64,000 nucleotides of DNA from positions 62,001 to 126,000 of the forward strand of contig CAWEGV010000012.1 in the NCBI GenBank assembly GCA_963808615.1, in the 5' to 3' direction. The translations under genes and the position numbers were made by a program. The stretch's first letter is position 1; each line of letters opens with the position of its first letter. The notes beneath the pieces are model-generated. The model was given only the letters and a program-made list of their open reading frames with translations. It had not been told where the DNA came from and made no database searches. Shown here one piece after another: positions 28,277 to 37,007 of the stretch. This DNA is from Palsa-504 sp963808615 (GTDB lineage: Bacteria > Actinomycetota > Actinomycetes > Streptosporangiales > Streptosporangiaceae).

Positions 28277-29220
28277 TTACCGGCGTCTGGTCTCGCGTTT
28301 GCGGCGGGCGGCGCGGATCTCGGTGTCGGCGACCTTATCGGCGAGCAGGGTGTAGACCTGGGTGGTCTCGGTGGAGGCGTGGCCGAGGCGGCGGCGGACA
28401 ACCTCGATGGATACGCCGCTGTTGATCAGCTCGGTGGCGTGCGCATGGCGGAGCTGGTGGATACCGATCCCGGCACCGGCCGCGGCGCAGTACTTCATCC
28501 ACCGGCTGTGCGCCGCGTCGTAGGACAGCGGCCCGCCCCGGCCGTTGACAGACGCGCGGAACAGCGGGCCCGAGATGTACCCGGCCCGGGCCAGGTAGAG
28601 CCCGAGCAGCGCGAGGTAGCCGCGGTCATCCAGCAGCACGGTGCGGACGGTGCCGCCCTTGCCGTGGAGGCGGGCGTGCTCGTCGTCCGGGCGCAGGTCC
28701 AGGTCCTCGACGTACATCCCGCAGACCTCCGAGGCGCGGGTGCCGCAGACGTAGGCGGTCTCGAACAGCACCCGGTCCCGCAGTACGTCCAGCGGCACGT
28801 CCTTGCGCGGCCGCCGGGAGCAGATCGCATCCAGCACCGCCGCGACCTCGCTGGCAGCCGCCGGCCTCGGCAGCGTCCTGGGCACCTCGATGGCGTCGAT
28901 GCGGTCCATCGGGCTGGCCTCCAGCAGCTCATGCCGGACGGCCCACTTGCAAAATGACGCGACCGCGGCGCGCTTGCGCTTACGGGTAGCCGGGGCCTGC
29001 CCGGCGATCTCGGAAAGGAACGCCCGGACCGGCGCCGCGGTCAGCCCGGCGATGCCGCCGTCGTGATGGGCGGCGAAGGCGGTCAGGTCGCCGCGGTAGG
29101 CGCGGATCGTGTTCCGCGGCTTGTTCGCGTTCGCCAGGTCGGCGAGGAAGTCGTCGATGTGGCGGCCAGCGGGTGGCCCGGGAGCACATCGCAGGCGGTG
29201 CGCTCCGGCCGCGTGCCCAT
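28277..29220 (-). CDS. tyrosine recombinase/integrase (XerC/D-like), N-terminus disturbed
   Basis: A SAM-like N-terminal domain (IDDFLADLANANKPRNTIRA) is followed by the catalytic domain: Arg in CGTRASEV, Lys in LHGKGG, HxxR in HQLRHAHATEL, His in RRLGHAST, nucleophile Tyr in QVYTLLAD. The open frame extends upstream with no usable start. An ATG at 29220 (MGTRPERTACDV) is in another frame, suggesting one missing base near 29160. The catalytic part is intact; whether the protein is made is uncertain. Confidence 0.8.
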
Positions 29221-29745
29221 AGTTGCCAGATAACCAGGAACCGGACTGGGCCCGTGACGCGGCGTTCGCGCAGGTGGCATCCCGCCATGGTAACGGATGT
29301 TGCCGGATAATGTCAGTTATCACGCAACACTGAGCGTTCAGGGGGTGAAGGTCCGTGCGGCCGAGGGCGCGGTGATCCGGCAGCAGCCGGCCGGGGATGC
29401 CGAGATCCGCGCCGCCGTGCACACGAGTACGAACCAGGTTGACCCGTAGTGCAGGCGGCTTCAGGACACTCCGCGAATCCGAAGTCCTCTGCACGCAGGG
29501 GCGAAACCCCACGTCGGTTATGCAAACGACGTCGGGCATTGACAGGCCGACCGGGCCGGGAGACCCGTTCCACTTCCGAGGATGCGGAACGCCCTCAACC
29601 CGGTCATAAGTAGAACGCGAGGAAGCGCGCTTGTTTTCTTGCTTGCCGCGCATTGGAGGTCTTTGTCCGAAGTCTTCCGCGCGCCCCGTGCATCGTGAAA
29701 GAGGGGCGAGTAGATTGCGGTGCACCAGACGCGAGAGGAGCAGAC
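29221..29745. other. no gene seen
   Basis: Between the integrase and the F420-type reductase gene. Only shadow frames. The last 40 bases carry the ribosome binding site GAGAGGAG (29732-29739) of the next gene. Confidence 0.4.
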
Positions 29746-30417
29746 ATGGCGAACGGCCGGCTAGCGCAAAGCCGGGTGGGCGTGCTGGGCAGCGGCGAGG
29801 TTGGGCGGCGCCTGGCAGCCGGGTTCTGCAGTCGCGGCCACGACGTGATGATCGGCTCGCGCGATCCGGGCAAGCCCGAGCTGCGCGAATGGCTGGCGGG
29901 CGACGGAGCCGGCGTCCAAGCCGGCACCTTCGGACAGGCCGCTGCGCACGGCGAGTTGCTCGTGCTGGCGGTGCTGGGCAATGCCGCGGAGGAGGCGATC
30001 GCCGACGCCGGCCCCGAGAACTTCAGCGGCAAGGTGGTGATCGACGCCATGAACCCGCTCGATTTTTCCGGGGGCTTCCCGCCCAGGCTCTCGATCACGG
30101 GCGGGGACTCGCTCGGCGAGCGCGTCCAGCGGGCGCTGCCCGACGCCAAGGTGGTCAAGGCGTTCAACACGATCGGTAACCCGTATTTCGTGGACCCTGG
30201 CTTCAGCGAGGGCCAGCCGACGATGCTGATCGCTGGAGACGACGAGGGCGCCAAGCGCACCGTCGGTGACGTGCTGGCCGACTTCGGCTGGTCTGATGTG
30301 GTCGACATCGGCGGTATCGAAGGCTCCCGGGAGCTCGAGGCGATCTGCATCGCGTGGGTCAAGATCGGCGGCGCACGGGGGGCGTGGGACCACGGGTTCA
30401 AGCTGGTAACCGGTTAG
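29746..30417 (+). CDS. NADPH-dependent F420 reductase family protein
   Basis: 223 residues. The Rossmann loop GVLGSGEVGRRLAAGFCSRG opens the domain; SRDP after it fits NADP(H) binding (basic residue after the second strand). LAVLGNAAEEAIADAG, VIDAMNPLDFSGGFPP and VVKAFNTIGNPYF are typical of Fno/YagA-type reductases. GAGAGGAG lies 6 bases before the ATG. The family moves hydride between NADPH and F420 or similar acceptors; without co-located F420 genes the acceptor is not certain. Confidence 0.85.
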   Translation: MANGRLAQSRVGVLGSGEVGRRLAAGFCSRGHDVMIGSRDPGKPELREWLAGDGAGVQAGTFGQAAAHGELLVLAVLGNAAEEAIADAGPENFSGKVVIDAMNPLDFSGGFPPRLSITGGDSLGERVQRALPDAKVVKAFNTIGNPYFVDPGFSEGQPTMLIAGDDEGAKRTVGDVLADFGWSDVVDIGGIEGSRELEAICIAWVKIGGARGAWDHGFKLVTG

Positions 30418-30929
30418 CGCGGATTTCCAGACTGCCAGTTGAAGCAACGGATTCGCTGTGGGCTCATCGGAAATCGTGCGTCCGACCTGCAGAAACCGGT
30501 CTCGACGGCAGTCGGGTGCAGAGGGTGATTCCGCTGTCCAGACGGGACATCGCGGTTGTTATTCGGCTGTGACTGGCACGCTGGGCTGATCAGTGGTGAC
30601 TATGAGAGAAGATAAACCGTCACGTAGGTGGATCACGGGCGATTCCGGACATTGCCGCCCTTGCTCACATGGGTGCTTCCAGACGGTCGATAGGGCATTC
30701 GCAGGCTGATCGCAACCACGAGGGCGCCTGGCACCGCGCCGATCCGTGTGGCTGACCTGGGCGGACTTACCGAGGACAACAGCCCGGCATGCCTACAGCG
30801 AGGGGTGAATTAGCTGCGTGGAAATCGGCGTTAGCCAAGCGACAGTCTTTCCGCGCGTTGCAGGGGCGGTCGTCGACGAGACGGGCGCCGTCCTCGGAGC
30901 GCACGCCTTCACTGCCGGCCAGCGCCGAG

Positions 30930-30960
30930 GCTGCTCCCATATTGACCAATATGGAGCAGC
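30930..30960. repeat. 31-bp near-perfect palindrome
   Basis: GCTGCTCCCATATTG, AC, CAATATGGAGCAGC: the arms are exact complements except for one extra C in the left arm. Could be a regulator or recombinase site or a cruciform-forming relic. There is no T-run, so a terminator is unlikely. Confidence 0.65.
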
Positions 30961-31002
30961 GGAACCAGGGTGCCTTAGCTCCCCGGCCCGGGTGAGCCGT
31001 TA

Positions 31003-31215
31003 TCAGAACAGCGGCCCGCAATCGCCTGCGGCAACACGCTGTCCCTGGCGCGGCGGCCGGGACGGCGCGCCGGCCTGGAGCGCGGCCTGGACGGCGGCGG
31101 CGACGAGCTGCGCGGTCTCCGCGTCGATGACGATGTTCCGGCGGAGCAGCATGCGGCGGACGACCTGCCCGGCATGCGAGGGCGCCTCGTGCGGGCCGAT
31201 GGCGGGTTCGGTCAC
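31003..31215 (-). CDS. possible 70-residue protein
   Basis: The GTG frame reads VTEPAIGPHEAPSHAGQVVR, then RMLLRRNIVIDAETAQLVAA and AVQAALQAG, a plausible helical segment with natural composition. There is no ribosome binding site and no known relatives that I recognise. Confidence 0.3.
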   Translation of the reverse strand: MTEPAIGPHEAPSHAGQVVRRMLLRRNIVIDAETAQLVAAAVQAALQAGAPSRPPRQGQRVAAGDCGPLF

Positions 31216-31321
31216 ACCCGGGACTGTAGGAGAAACGGTCCTGGTCCGGTTGCCGGACACGCCGGCTTTGCAACGCCTTTTACGACGATCACCGGCGGGC
31301 GCCTGCCCGGTCCGGGGCTCC

Positions 31322-31358
31322 GCCGGTGATCGTGTCGCCAACCGTTCGATTCCCGACA
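31322..31358 (+). repeat. left dyad repeat (putative recombination site)
   Basis: 37 bp matching 36228-36264 at 32 positions in the same orientation. GCCGGTGATC is followed by an imperfect dyad with TGTC...GACA ends and central CGTTCGATTC. Resolvase half-sites often begin TGTC, so this may be a site for a serine recombinase such as the one encoded at 33600. Confidence 0.6.
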
Positions 31359-31928
31359 CCAAAGGCTCACGAAGCATCGGGGTTCGTCTTACTGTTCGCG
31401 ACACCGTGAGGACTTGAGGCAGGACGCTCCTTCACGCACTAGCAATTGACCCGTCCGGGTTCAGGTCGAACCGGCGCAACCGCTCCGCTTCTTCACCCCG
31501 ACCCTGCTTTCCAGCAGCCCGGCCGGCCGCCGGGCGGCGGACTTATCGCCTGGCGTCGGCGCGGGCGCGCAGCCCGGCCAGGTCGTCGGGGTGCCGGTAA
31601 CAATGAACCCGTCAGCACCGCTATGGCGTCCAGTTTCCTGAACGCGCCTGGGCACGACTGGGCGGGTGACGATCGACGAGAGCACCGCCACCAGCATGGC
31701 GATGCAACGAATTGAGCCCTGGGCTGACGTACCGCTCAATTGCGGATTAACTGGCAGGCAATGATGTGCTGGCACGATCGGTCTCAGCCTTTCCGGATGG
31801 GGGCGGGAAAGGGGGCCCGGAGATGTCGCTTATACCCGGTCGTCCGGCTCCGCGGAGCTGGCCGTTCGGCGCTGTAGGCCCCGATTGGCGAGCGCGATCG
31901 TGACGCTGATCGCAGGGGAGGGATCGCG

Positions 31929-33425
31929 ATGAACTGGTCATCGCGCCGCGGTGCATCCGCGGCCACAAGAGGCCGGCTGCCGTTGCGGACCTGGCGCGCC
32001 TGGAGACGGTCTATTTTGGCGCTGCCGGCGGTGGTGGTGGTCGTGGTGCTCGCCGCCTGTAGCGCCGGGCCGGGCGGCACCGCGCCTGCCCGGCAGCCCG
32101 GCGGGCAGCCGCCGCCGTGCTCAGCGAACCCGCCGCCGGTCGCGCCGCCGCTGCACCCGACCACGGTGACCACCATCGGGCAGGCCTACTACTGCGTATT
32201 CGCCCACTACTACGCCGGGCCGGTGCTGGATGACCGGGTGCTGCTGGCCGGCGCGTTCGCCGGGTTCACCCAGGAGCTTGACCGGCTCGGGATGGACCAG
32301 CCGGACGCCACGATGCCCGCGCTGACCGGCAACCGCGACCGGGACTGGGACGCGTTCGCCGCGGTGTACCAGAAGGTGACCAGCGAGCTTGCGGCCAGCC
32401 CGGCGCAGCAGCAGGAGCTTGCCGCCGCCACCATGACCGGCATGATCGCCAGCCTGGACAACAACCACGCCCGGTGGTCATACCCGGCGCCGCCACCCGG
32501 AGACGTGCCAGGCGACTTGGGGATCATGACGTCACCGGCGCCGGTGCTGGCGGATATCGCGCCGCAAGAGGCGCTGCCGGCGCTGTTCATCACCGCGGTG
32601 GCGCCGGGATCCCCCGCCGACAGCCACAGGCTGCGGCCCGGGGACATCATCGTCTCCGTCAACGGCGCGCCGCCGTTCGCCAATGGCATCATCTCCGAAG
32701 AAGTGATGAACTTGCTCTTCGGTCCGTATCCGCCCCCAGGCCGGGTGACGGTGCGGCTGCAGCGGCCCGCCACCGGCCACACCTGGACGATGACCCTGAC
32801 ACCTGCGCTCTACCAGGCCCCGCCGCCTGCGGTATCGGCAGAGCTAATGGACGGAGACATCGCCTACGTGCAGCTGCCCGGGTTCTTCCCCGGCGCGGCA
32901 GACCAAGTTCTGGGGGACATATCGAGCCTGGCCGAGACCGCAAAGCTGCACGGGCTCATCCTGGACCTGCGCGGCAACGGCGGCGGCTACCCTGCCGAGG
33001 TCTCCCAGCTGCTCGGCGCCTTCATCCACGCTGCGGCCTACACCTACGACTGCGACGTGCACGGCCACTGCACCGCCACCTACACCGACAGCAGCGTCCC
33101 GCTGCTGCACCTGCCGCTGGTCGTGCTCACCGACCGCAACTGCGCCTCGGCGTGCGACGCGTTCAGCGGCGCGGTGAAGGATCTGCGACTGGGCACCCTG
33201 GTCGGCACCCGGACCTCGGGCCTCGTGGCCGCCCCCGCGGCCGCCTACCTGCTCGACGACGCCAGCCTGATTATCCTTCCGGCCACGCAGGAGCTCAGCG
33301 CCCACCACGAGCTCATCAACGGTATCGGCGTCGCGCCCGACTACTTCATCCCGCTCACCGCGCAAGACCTCTCCACCGGACACGACCCCGACATCACCAA
33401 AGCACTCACCCTGCTCGGCGGCTGA
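31929..33425 (+). CDS. S41 family peptidase lipoprotein with PDZ domain
   Basis: 498 residues. A long Arg-rich start, a hydrophobic h-region and lipobox LAAC (Cys44) indicate export and lipidation. A helical domain runs to about 185, a PDZ-like domain about 195-290 (GDIIVSVNGAPP), and the C-terminal-processing protease core follows: LILDLRGNGGGYPAEV, then NCASACDAF with the nucleophile Ser407. The GTRTSG segment lacks the Lys of CtpA, as in IRBP-type members that use another base. GGGGAGGG precedes the ATG. An extracytoplasmic endopeptidase; target unknown. Confidence 0.9.
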   Translation: MNWSSRRGASAATRGRLPLRTWRAWRRSILALPAVVVVVVLAACSAGPGGTAPARQPGGQPPPCSANPPPVAPPLHPTTVTTIGQAYYCVFAHYYAGPVLDDRVLLAGAFAGFTQELDRLGMDQPDATMPALTGNRDRDWDAFAAVYQKVTSELAASPAQQQELAAATMTGMIASLDNNHARWSYPAPPPGDVPGDLGIMTSPAPVLADIAPQEALPALFITAVAPGSPADSHRLRPGDIIVSVNGAPPFANGIISEEVMNLLFGPYPPPGRVTVRLQRPATGHTWTMTLTPALYQAPPPAVSAELMDGDIAYVQLPGFFPGAADQVLGDISSLAETAKLHGLILDLRGNGGGYPAEVSQLLGAFIHAAAYTYDCDVHGHCTATYTDSSVPLLHLPLVVLTDRNCASACDAFSGAVKDLRLGTLVGTRTSGLVAAPAAAYLLDDASLIILPATQELSAHHELINGIGVAPDYFIPLTAQDLSTGHDPDITKALTLLGG

Positions 33426-33561
33426 CCCGCACCACCAGGCGGACCGGCGCGGCGGGGAGGCACCGAGCGTGACTGTCTCGAAATCGATCGTCTGCTTTAC
33501 ACGCCAGGACGCTCAGCGTTCCCGCAAGACAAACGTGTAACACAACCCGTGTCCGCGCCTT

Positions 33562-33582
33562 CGTAACGCTGTCGGAGGTTAC
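33562..33582. promoter_or_regulatory. dyad upstream of the serine recombinase, possible res subsite
   Basis: GTAAC (33563-33567) and GTTAC (33578-33582) form a dyad with a 10-bp spacer, ending 17 bp before the recombinase ATG. The leftmost 11 bases (CGTAACGCTGT, 33562-33572) recur as their exact complement just after the gene (34175-34185). This gives an inverted repeat that frames the coding region. Confidence 0.45.
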
Positions 33583-33599
33583 CGATACAGTCACTGGCC

Positions 33600-34175
33600 A
33601 TGAGGATCGGCTACGGGCGGGTGTCCACCCGCGACCAGAATCCCGACGCCCAGCGCGATGCCCTCACCGCAGCGGCGTGCGATCAGGTGTTCATCGACAA
33701 GACGTCTGGCAAGCTGGCCAGCCGACCGGAGCTGGACAGGGCTCTTCTGTCAGCGAACCGGGCCGGCGACCAGGTCGTCGTGACCAAGCTCGACCGGCTC
33801 GGCCGGTCCATGGAGCACCTCATCACCCTGTCAGCAAACCTGCAGGCGCGGGGTGTCGACCTGGTGGTACTGGATCAAGGCATCGACACCTCCACCGCGG
33901 TCGGGAAGATGTTCTTCCACATCCTCGGCGCCATCGCCGAGTTCGAGCACGCTCTCATCTCTGAACGCACCCGCGACGGCCTGGCCGCCGCCCGCGCCCG
34001 TGGCCGCACCGGTGGGCAGAAACCCAAACTCGGCCCCCGGCAAATCAAGCTCGCCCAGCAGATGTATGACGAGACCGGCCCCGACGGCAAACGCCGCTAC
34101 ACCGTGCGGCAAATCGCCGCCGAGTTCGGCGTCACCCGTCCCACCATCTATCGCCAGCTCACCAAGACCGGCTAA
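33600..34175 (+). CDS. serine recombinase, resolvase/invertase family
   Basis: 191 residues. The catalytic domain starts MRIGYGRVSTRDQN with the nucleophile Ser9, followed by VVVTKLDRLGRSMEHLI (the arginine motif) and FFHILGAIAEFEHALISERT. The E-helix leads into a C-terminal helix-turn-helix: YTVRQIAAEFGVTRPTIYRQ. The size fits Tn3-type resolvases. No cointegrate transposase gene is nearby. The 3' end plus 60 bp of flank is duplicated at 3291-3395. The two dyads at 31322 and 36228 are candidate substrates. Confidence 0.92.
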   Translation: MRIGYGRVSTRDQNPDAQRDALTAAACDQVFIDKTSGKLASRPELDRALLSANRAGDQVVVTKLDRLGRSMEHLITLSANLQARGVDLVVLDQGIDTSTAVGKMFFHILGAIAEFEHALISERTRDGLAAARARGRTGGQKPKLGPRQIKLAQQMYDETGPDGKRRYTVRQIAAEFGVTRPTIYRQLTKTG

Positions 34176-34235
34176 CAGCGTTACGGCGGCCAGATAGCGC
34201 CAAAGATTCCCTGCCAGTTACCGGCAAAGATCACA
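34131..34235 (+). repeat. 105-bp repeat, copy at the recombinase 3' end
   Basis: Identical to 3291-3395 except for one base. The part after the stop codon (34176-34235) includes the first of two related repeats of about 50 bp (34185-34235) that run to a GATCACA end. Divergence begins exactly after this in both copies, so 34235 behaves like the end of a mobile unit. Confidence 0.9.
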
Positions 34236-34331
34236 AGCGTGGCCATGTGACAACTATCGTGTCCCGTCACAGCCGAGTCGCGCACCAGGCGGCCCGCCCA
34301 GATATCGCCGAAGATTCGCTGCCACTTACCG
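34185..34331. repeat. tandem pair of about 50-bp putative element ends
   Basis: Copy 1 is 34185-34235. Copy 2 starts at 34293 and is split by the ISL3 element: its last 12 bases lie at 36184-36195, and the 8-bp target duplication belongs to it. Read inward both begin TGTGA and share GGTAA.TGGCAG.GAATCTT.GGCG.TATCTGG; about 41 of 51 positions agree. They are in direct orientation 100 bp apart. They look like terminal repeats of two related elements or a recombinase site array. Confidence 0.65.
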
Positions 34332-36175
34332 GGTTCTGCCCCACATTTCGTGATCGCAACGGACGTGGGTCTGTGGCGGGTACCAGTTATGGGTGAGCTT
34401 GAGTTTGGTGATGTTCGGCGTGTTGCTGTGAGGGCTTGAGGGACTCCTGGTAGATCGGCGGTTGTCAATTCCCAGCCGGTCGCCCAGGAGTCCGCCATGC
34501 CATTGTCACAGGTCAGCTCGTGCTTGTCAGACCCGATCATCACGGTCTTGGGGGTGCTGCTGCCGCACCTGGCCGGGACGGTCGCAGAGAAGGCCGAGCT
34601 GGCCGGGGCGAGGCTGTGCATCTGGGCTCGGGCCCAGGCCGGGCAGGCGTCCTGCCCGGGCCTGCGCCCGGTTCTCGGTCCGGGTGCACAGCCGCTATCA
34701 GCGGCGGCTGGCCGACGCGGCGATCGGCGGCAGGCCGGTGCTGATCCGGCTGACGGTGCGGCGGTTCTTCTGCCCGGCGCCGGATTGCCCGGTGATCACG
34801 TTCGCCGAGCAGGTCGAGGGCCTGACCGTGCGGTATGCGCGGCGCACCCCGCCGCTGGCGGAGATGCTGACCGCGGTCGCGCTGGCGCTGGCCGGGCGCG
34901 CCGGGCCCGGCTGGCTTGCCTGCTGGGGCTACTGGCTGGCCGGTCCAGCATGCTGCGCCTGATCATGGCACTGCCCGATCCGCAGGACCGGCCGGTGCGG
35001 GTGCTCGGGGTGGACGACTTCGCGTTCCGCCGCGGCCACACCTACGGCACGCTGCTGATCAACATCGACACCGGCAAGCCCGTCGACATGCTCCCTAACC
35101 GGGAGGCCGATACCCTTGGCGGCCTGGCTGCGGGCACATCCCGGCGCCGAGGTGATCTGCCGGGACCGGGCCGGAGCTTTCGCCGAGGGCGCCCGCACCG
35201 GCGCGCCGGCCGCGATCCAGGTCGCCGACCGGTGGCACCTGTGGCACAACCTGGCCGGGCACGTCGAGAAGACCGTCGCCGCCCACCACCGGTGCGTCCG
35301 GGACCACTACGCCGCCCTGGAGCAAGCCGCTGCGCAGCAGGCTCCCGACCCCGGGCAGCTCGCGGAGGAGGCGACCACCGCCCACGCCGAGAACAGGGCC
35401 CGGGTGGTGCGGGCCCGCGAGCGCTACGAACTGGTCCAGGCGCTGAAAGCCGAGGGCAAGAACGTCACCACGGTCATGCGGGAGCTGCGCCTGGCGCCAG
35501 GGACCGCGCGCCGCTACTACCGAGCGGCCAGCGTCGATGAGGTCGTGGCGGGCACGCTGACCGGGTGGCCGAGCAAGCTGGATGACTACAAGCCCTTCCT
35601 GCACCAGCGCTGGAACTCCGGGTGCACCAACATCGGCCGGCTGCACCGGGAGATCACCGCGCAGGGTTACCGCGGCAGCTACGGCACCGTCTATGCCTAC
35701 CTCAGACCCTTCAAGGGCCTGGCCGCGCCGCCCGCCGTCCCGGCGCCGCCCAAGGTCCGCCACATCACCAGCTGGATCCTGCGCGATCCCGCTTCCCTAG
35801 ACGACGATGAGCAGGACAGCCTTACCAGCGTCCGTGCGCAGTGCCCGCACCTGGACGCCCTGTCCAGCCACGTCACCGAGTTCGCCAAGATCCTCACCGG
35901 CCGGCGCGGTGAGCAGCTGGACGCCTGGATCGCCCAGGCCAGCGCCGGCGGGCAGCCGGACCTGCGCTCCTTCATCACCGGACTCAAGCGCGACTACCAG
36001 GCCGTCCTCAACGGACTGACCCTGCCCTACAGCTCCGGCAAGGTCGAAGGCAACGTCAACCGGATCAAGATGCTCAAACGGCAAATGTATGGCCGTGCCC
36101 GATTCGACCTGCTCCGTAAGCGAGTCTTGCTGGCATGACCGGAGCCGAGACCATCACGAAATGTGGGGCAGAACC
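34332..36175 (+). mobile_element. ISL3-type insertion sequence, complete ends
   Basis: 1844 bp. The terminal inverted repeats are exact over 23 bp (34332-34354 and 36153-36175), starting GGTTCTGCCCCACATTTCG. The 8 bases ACTTACCG occur immediately on both sides (34324-34331, 36176-36183), the direct duplication expected of ISL3-family insertions. The element interrupts one of the 50-bp repeats behind the serine recombinase. Exact ends point to a recent insertion, but the transposase frame is broken. Confidence 0.93.
34497..36138 (+). pseudogene. ISL3 family transposase, three frameshifts
   Basis: MPLSQVSSCLSDPIITVLGV opens the gene. A zinc-ribbon part (ACARFSVRVHSRYQRR, RRFFCPAPDCPVITF) is followed by VRVLGVDDFAFRRGHTYGTL with the first catalytic Asp, then VICRDRAGAF, VADRWHLWHNL and SSGKVEGNVNRIKMLKRQMY with the catalytic Glu region. 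The reading frame changes near 34665 (one extra G), 34905 (one G missing) and 35110 (one extra T). All conserved motifs remain. Repairing three single bases gives a full-length transposase of about 545 residues. Confidence 0.88.
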
Positions 36176-36227
36176 ACTTACCGTCGAAAGTCACACACCG
36201 GGCGGCATCCGCGCCGTCCTGGCCCCT

Positions 36228-36264
36228 GCCGGTGATCATGTCGAGAATCGTTCGATTCTCGACA
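36228..36264 (+). repeat. right dyad repeat containing a perfect 26-bp palindrome
   Basis: TGTCGAGAATCG (36239-36250), TT, CGATTCTCGACA (36253-36264): the arms are perfect complements with a 2-bp centre. It is preceded by GCCGGTGATCA, shared with 31322 and 10175. The geometry of two half-sites around a 2-bp crossover is that of serine-recombinase core sites. Confidence 0.7.
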
Positions 36265-36501
36265 GGCCAGAATCGTTTTCGGGACGCATCTGCCGTCGGC
36301 CGGGCGAGGCCCGGGTCATGTTTACCTGGTCCGTGCCGGACGGGCTGCCGCTGTCCGAACAAGCCGTCAGGGGCGGCGCGGACGCCGTGGAGCCGCACGA
36401 GTCCGGCAGGATGCGGCGGCTGATGGGTACCGGTGCTGGGTCCGGGGCCACGGAGACGGCGCGGCGGTCCGGCCGCTACATCGGGCACCTGCGTGGCGAG
36501 G

Positions 36502-36830
36502 TCAGTCCTCCCCGAAGGGTCTGAGCTCCATCGCCCCGCGCCGAGCGAGCGGGTGCTTGGACGCTACCTCGATCGCCTCGTCGAGGTCCGCGCACTCCAG
36601 GAGGTCGTAGCCGACTATCAGCTCCTTGGTCTCGGCGAACGGCCCGTCGGAGATCAGCACTTCGCCTTTGCGGACCCGGACGGTCGTGGCATCGTCCGGC
36701 GGCAGGGGGTGTCCCTCGAGGCGCACGCCCCGGCGTCCATCTCCGTGACCCAGGAGTCAATGTCCATTCCGCCTTCGGCCTGGGCCGGGTCGATGGACGG
36801 GTCGTAACAGACGATCATCATGTATTTCAC
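36502..36830 (-). pseudogene. YCII-domain protein, one-base frameshift
   Basis: AAGGAGG precedes GTG 36830. The frame opens with YMMIVCYDPSIDPAQAEGG and WVTEMDA, then a C is missing near 36738 and the sense continues as VRLEGHPLPPDDATTVRVRK, GEVLISDGPFAETKELIVGY, LEVAS-type helices and ELRPFGED. YCII-like proteins (DGPFAETKE motif) commonly accompany ECF sigma factors in actinobacteria. Here the partner sigma gene is divergent and also broken. Confidence 0.82.
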
Positions 36831-37007
36831 GGTGCCTCCTTGGCCGTATAGCTTGGCGGAAACATGCTCAGGCCGCGAGCCGGAAGAAGATTGCCTGGAC
36901 CATCTTGCCGGCCGGGGTCGCCGCGGTGGCGCGGGCGCGGGTGCGGGCGGCGGACTTGGCGCTCGCTCTGGCGGTCGCGGCGACCCTGCGCGCTCCGCGT
37001 CGCGCAG

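Larger units (their letters stand above)
30418..31928. other. 1.5-kb gene-poor stretch
   Basis: No intact gene of normal size. It contains a long palindrome (30930-30960), a possible small minus-strand gene (31003-31215) and the left dyad repeat (31322-31358). The last part leads into the S41 protease gene, with GGGGAGGG before its ATG. Confidence 0.45.

Noticed and set aside
30818..30960. Frame with AVVDETGAVLGAHAFTAG resembling the start of IS110-type transposases
   Set aside because: The match is short, no downstream transposase sequence or IS ends were found.
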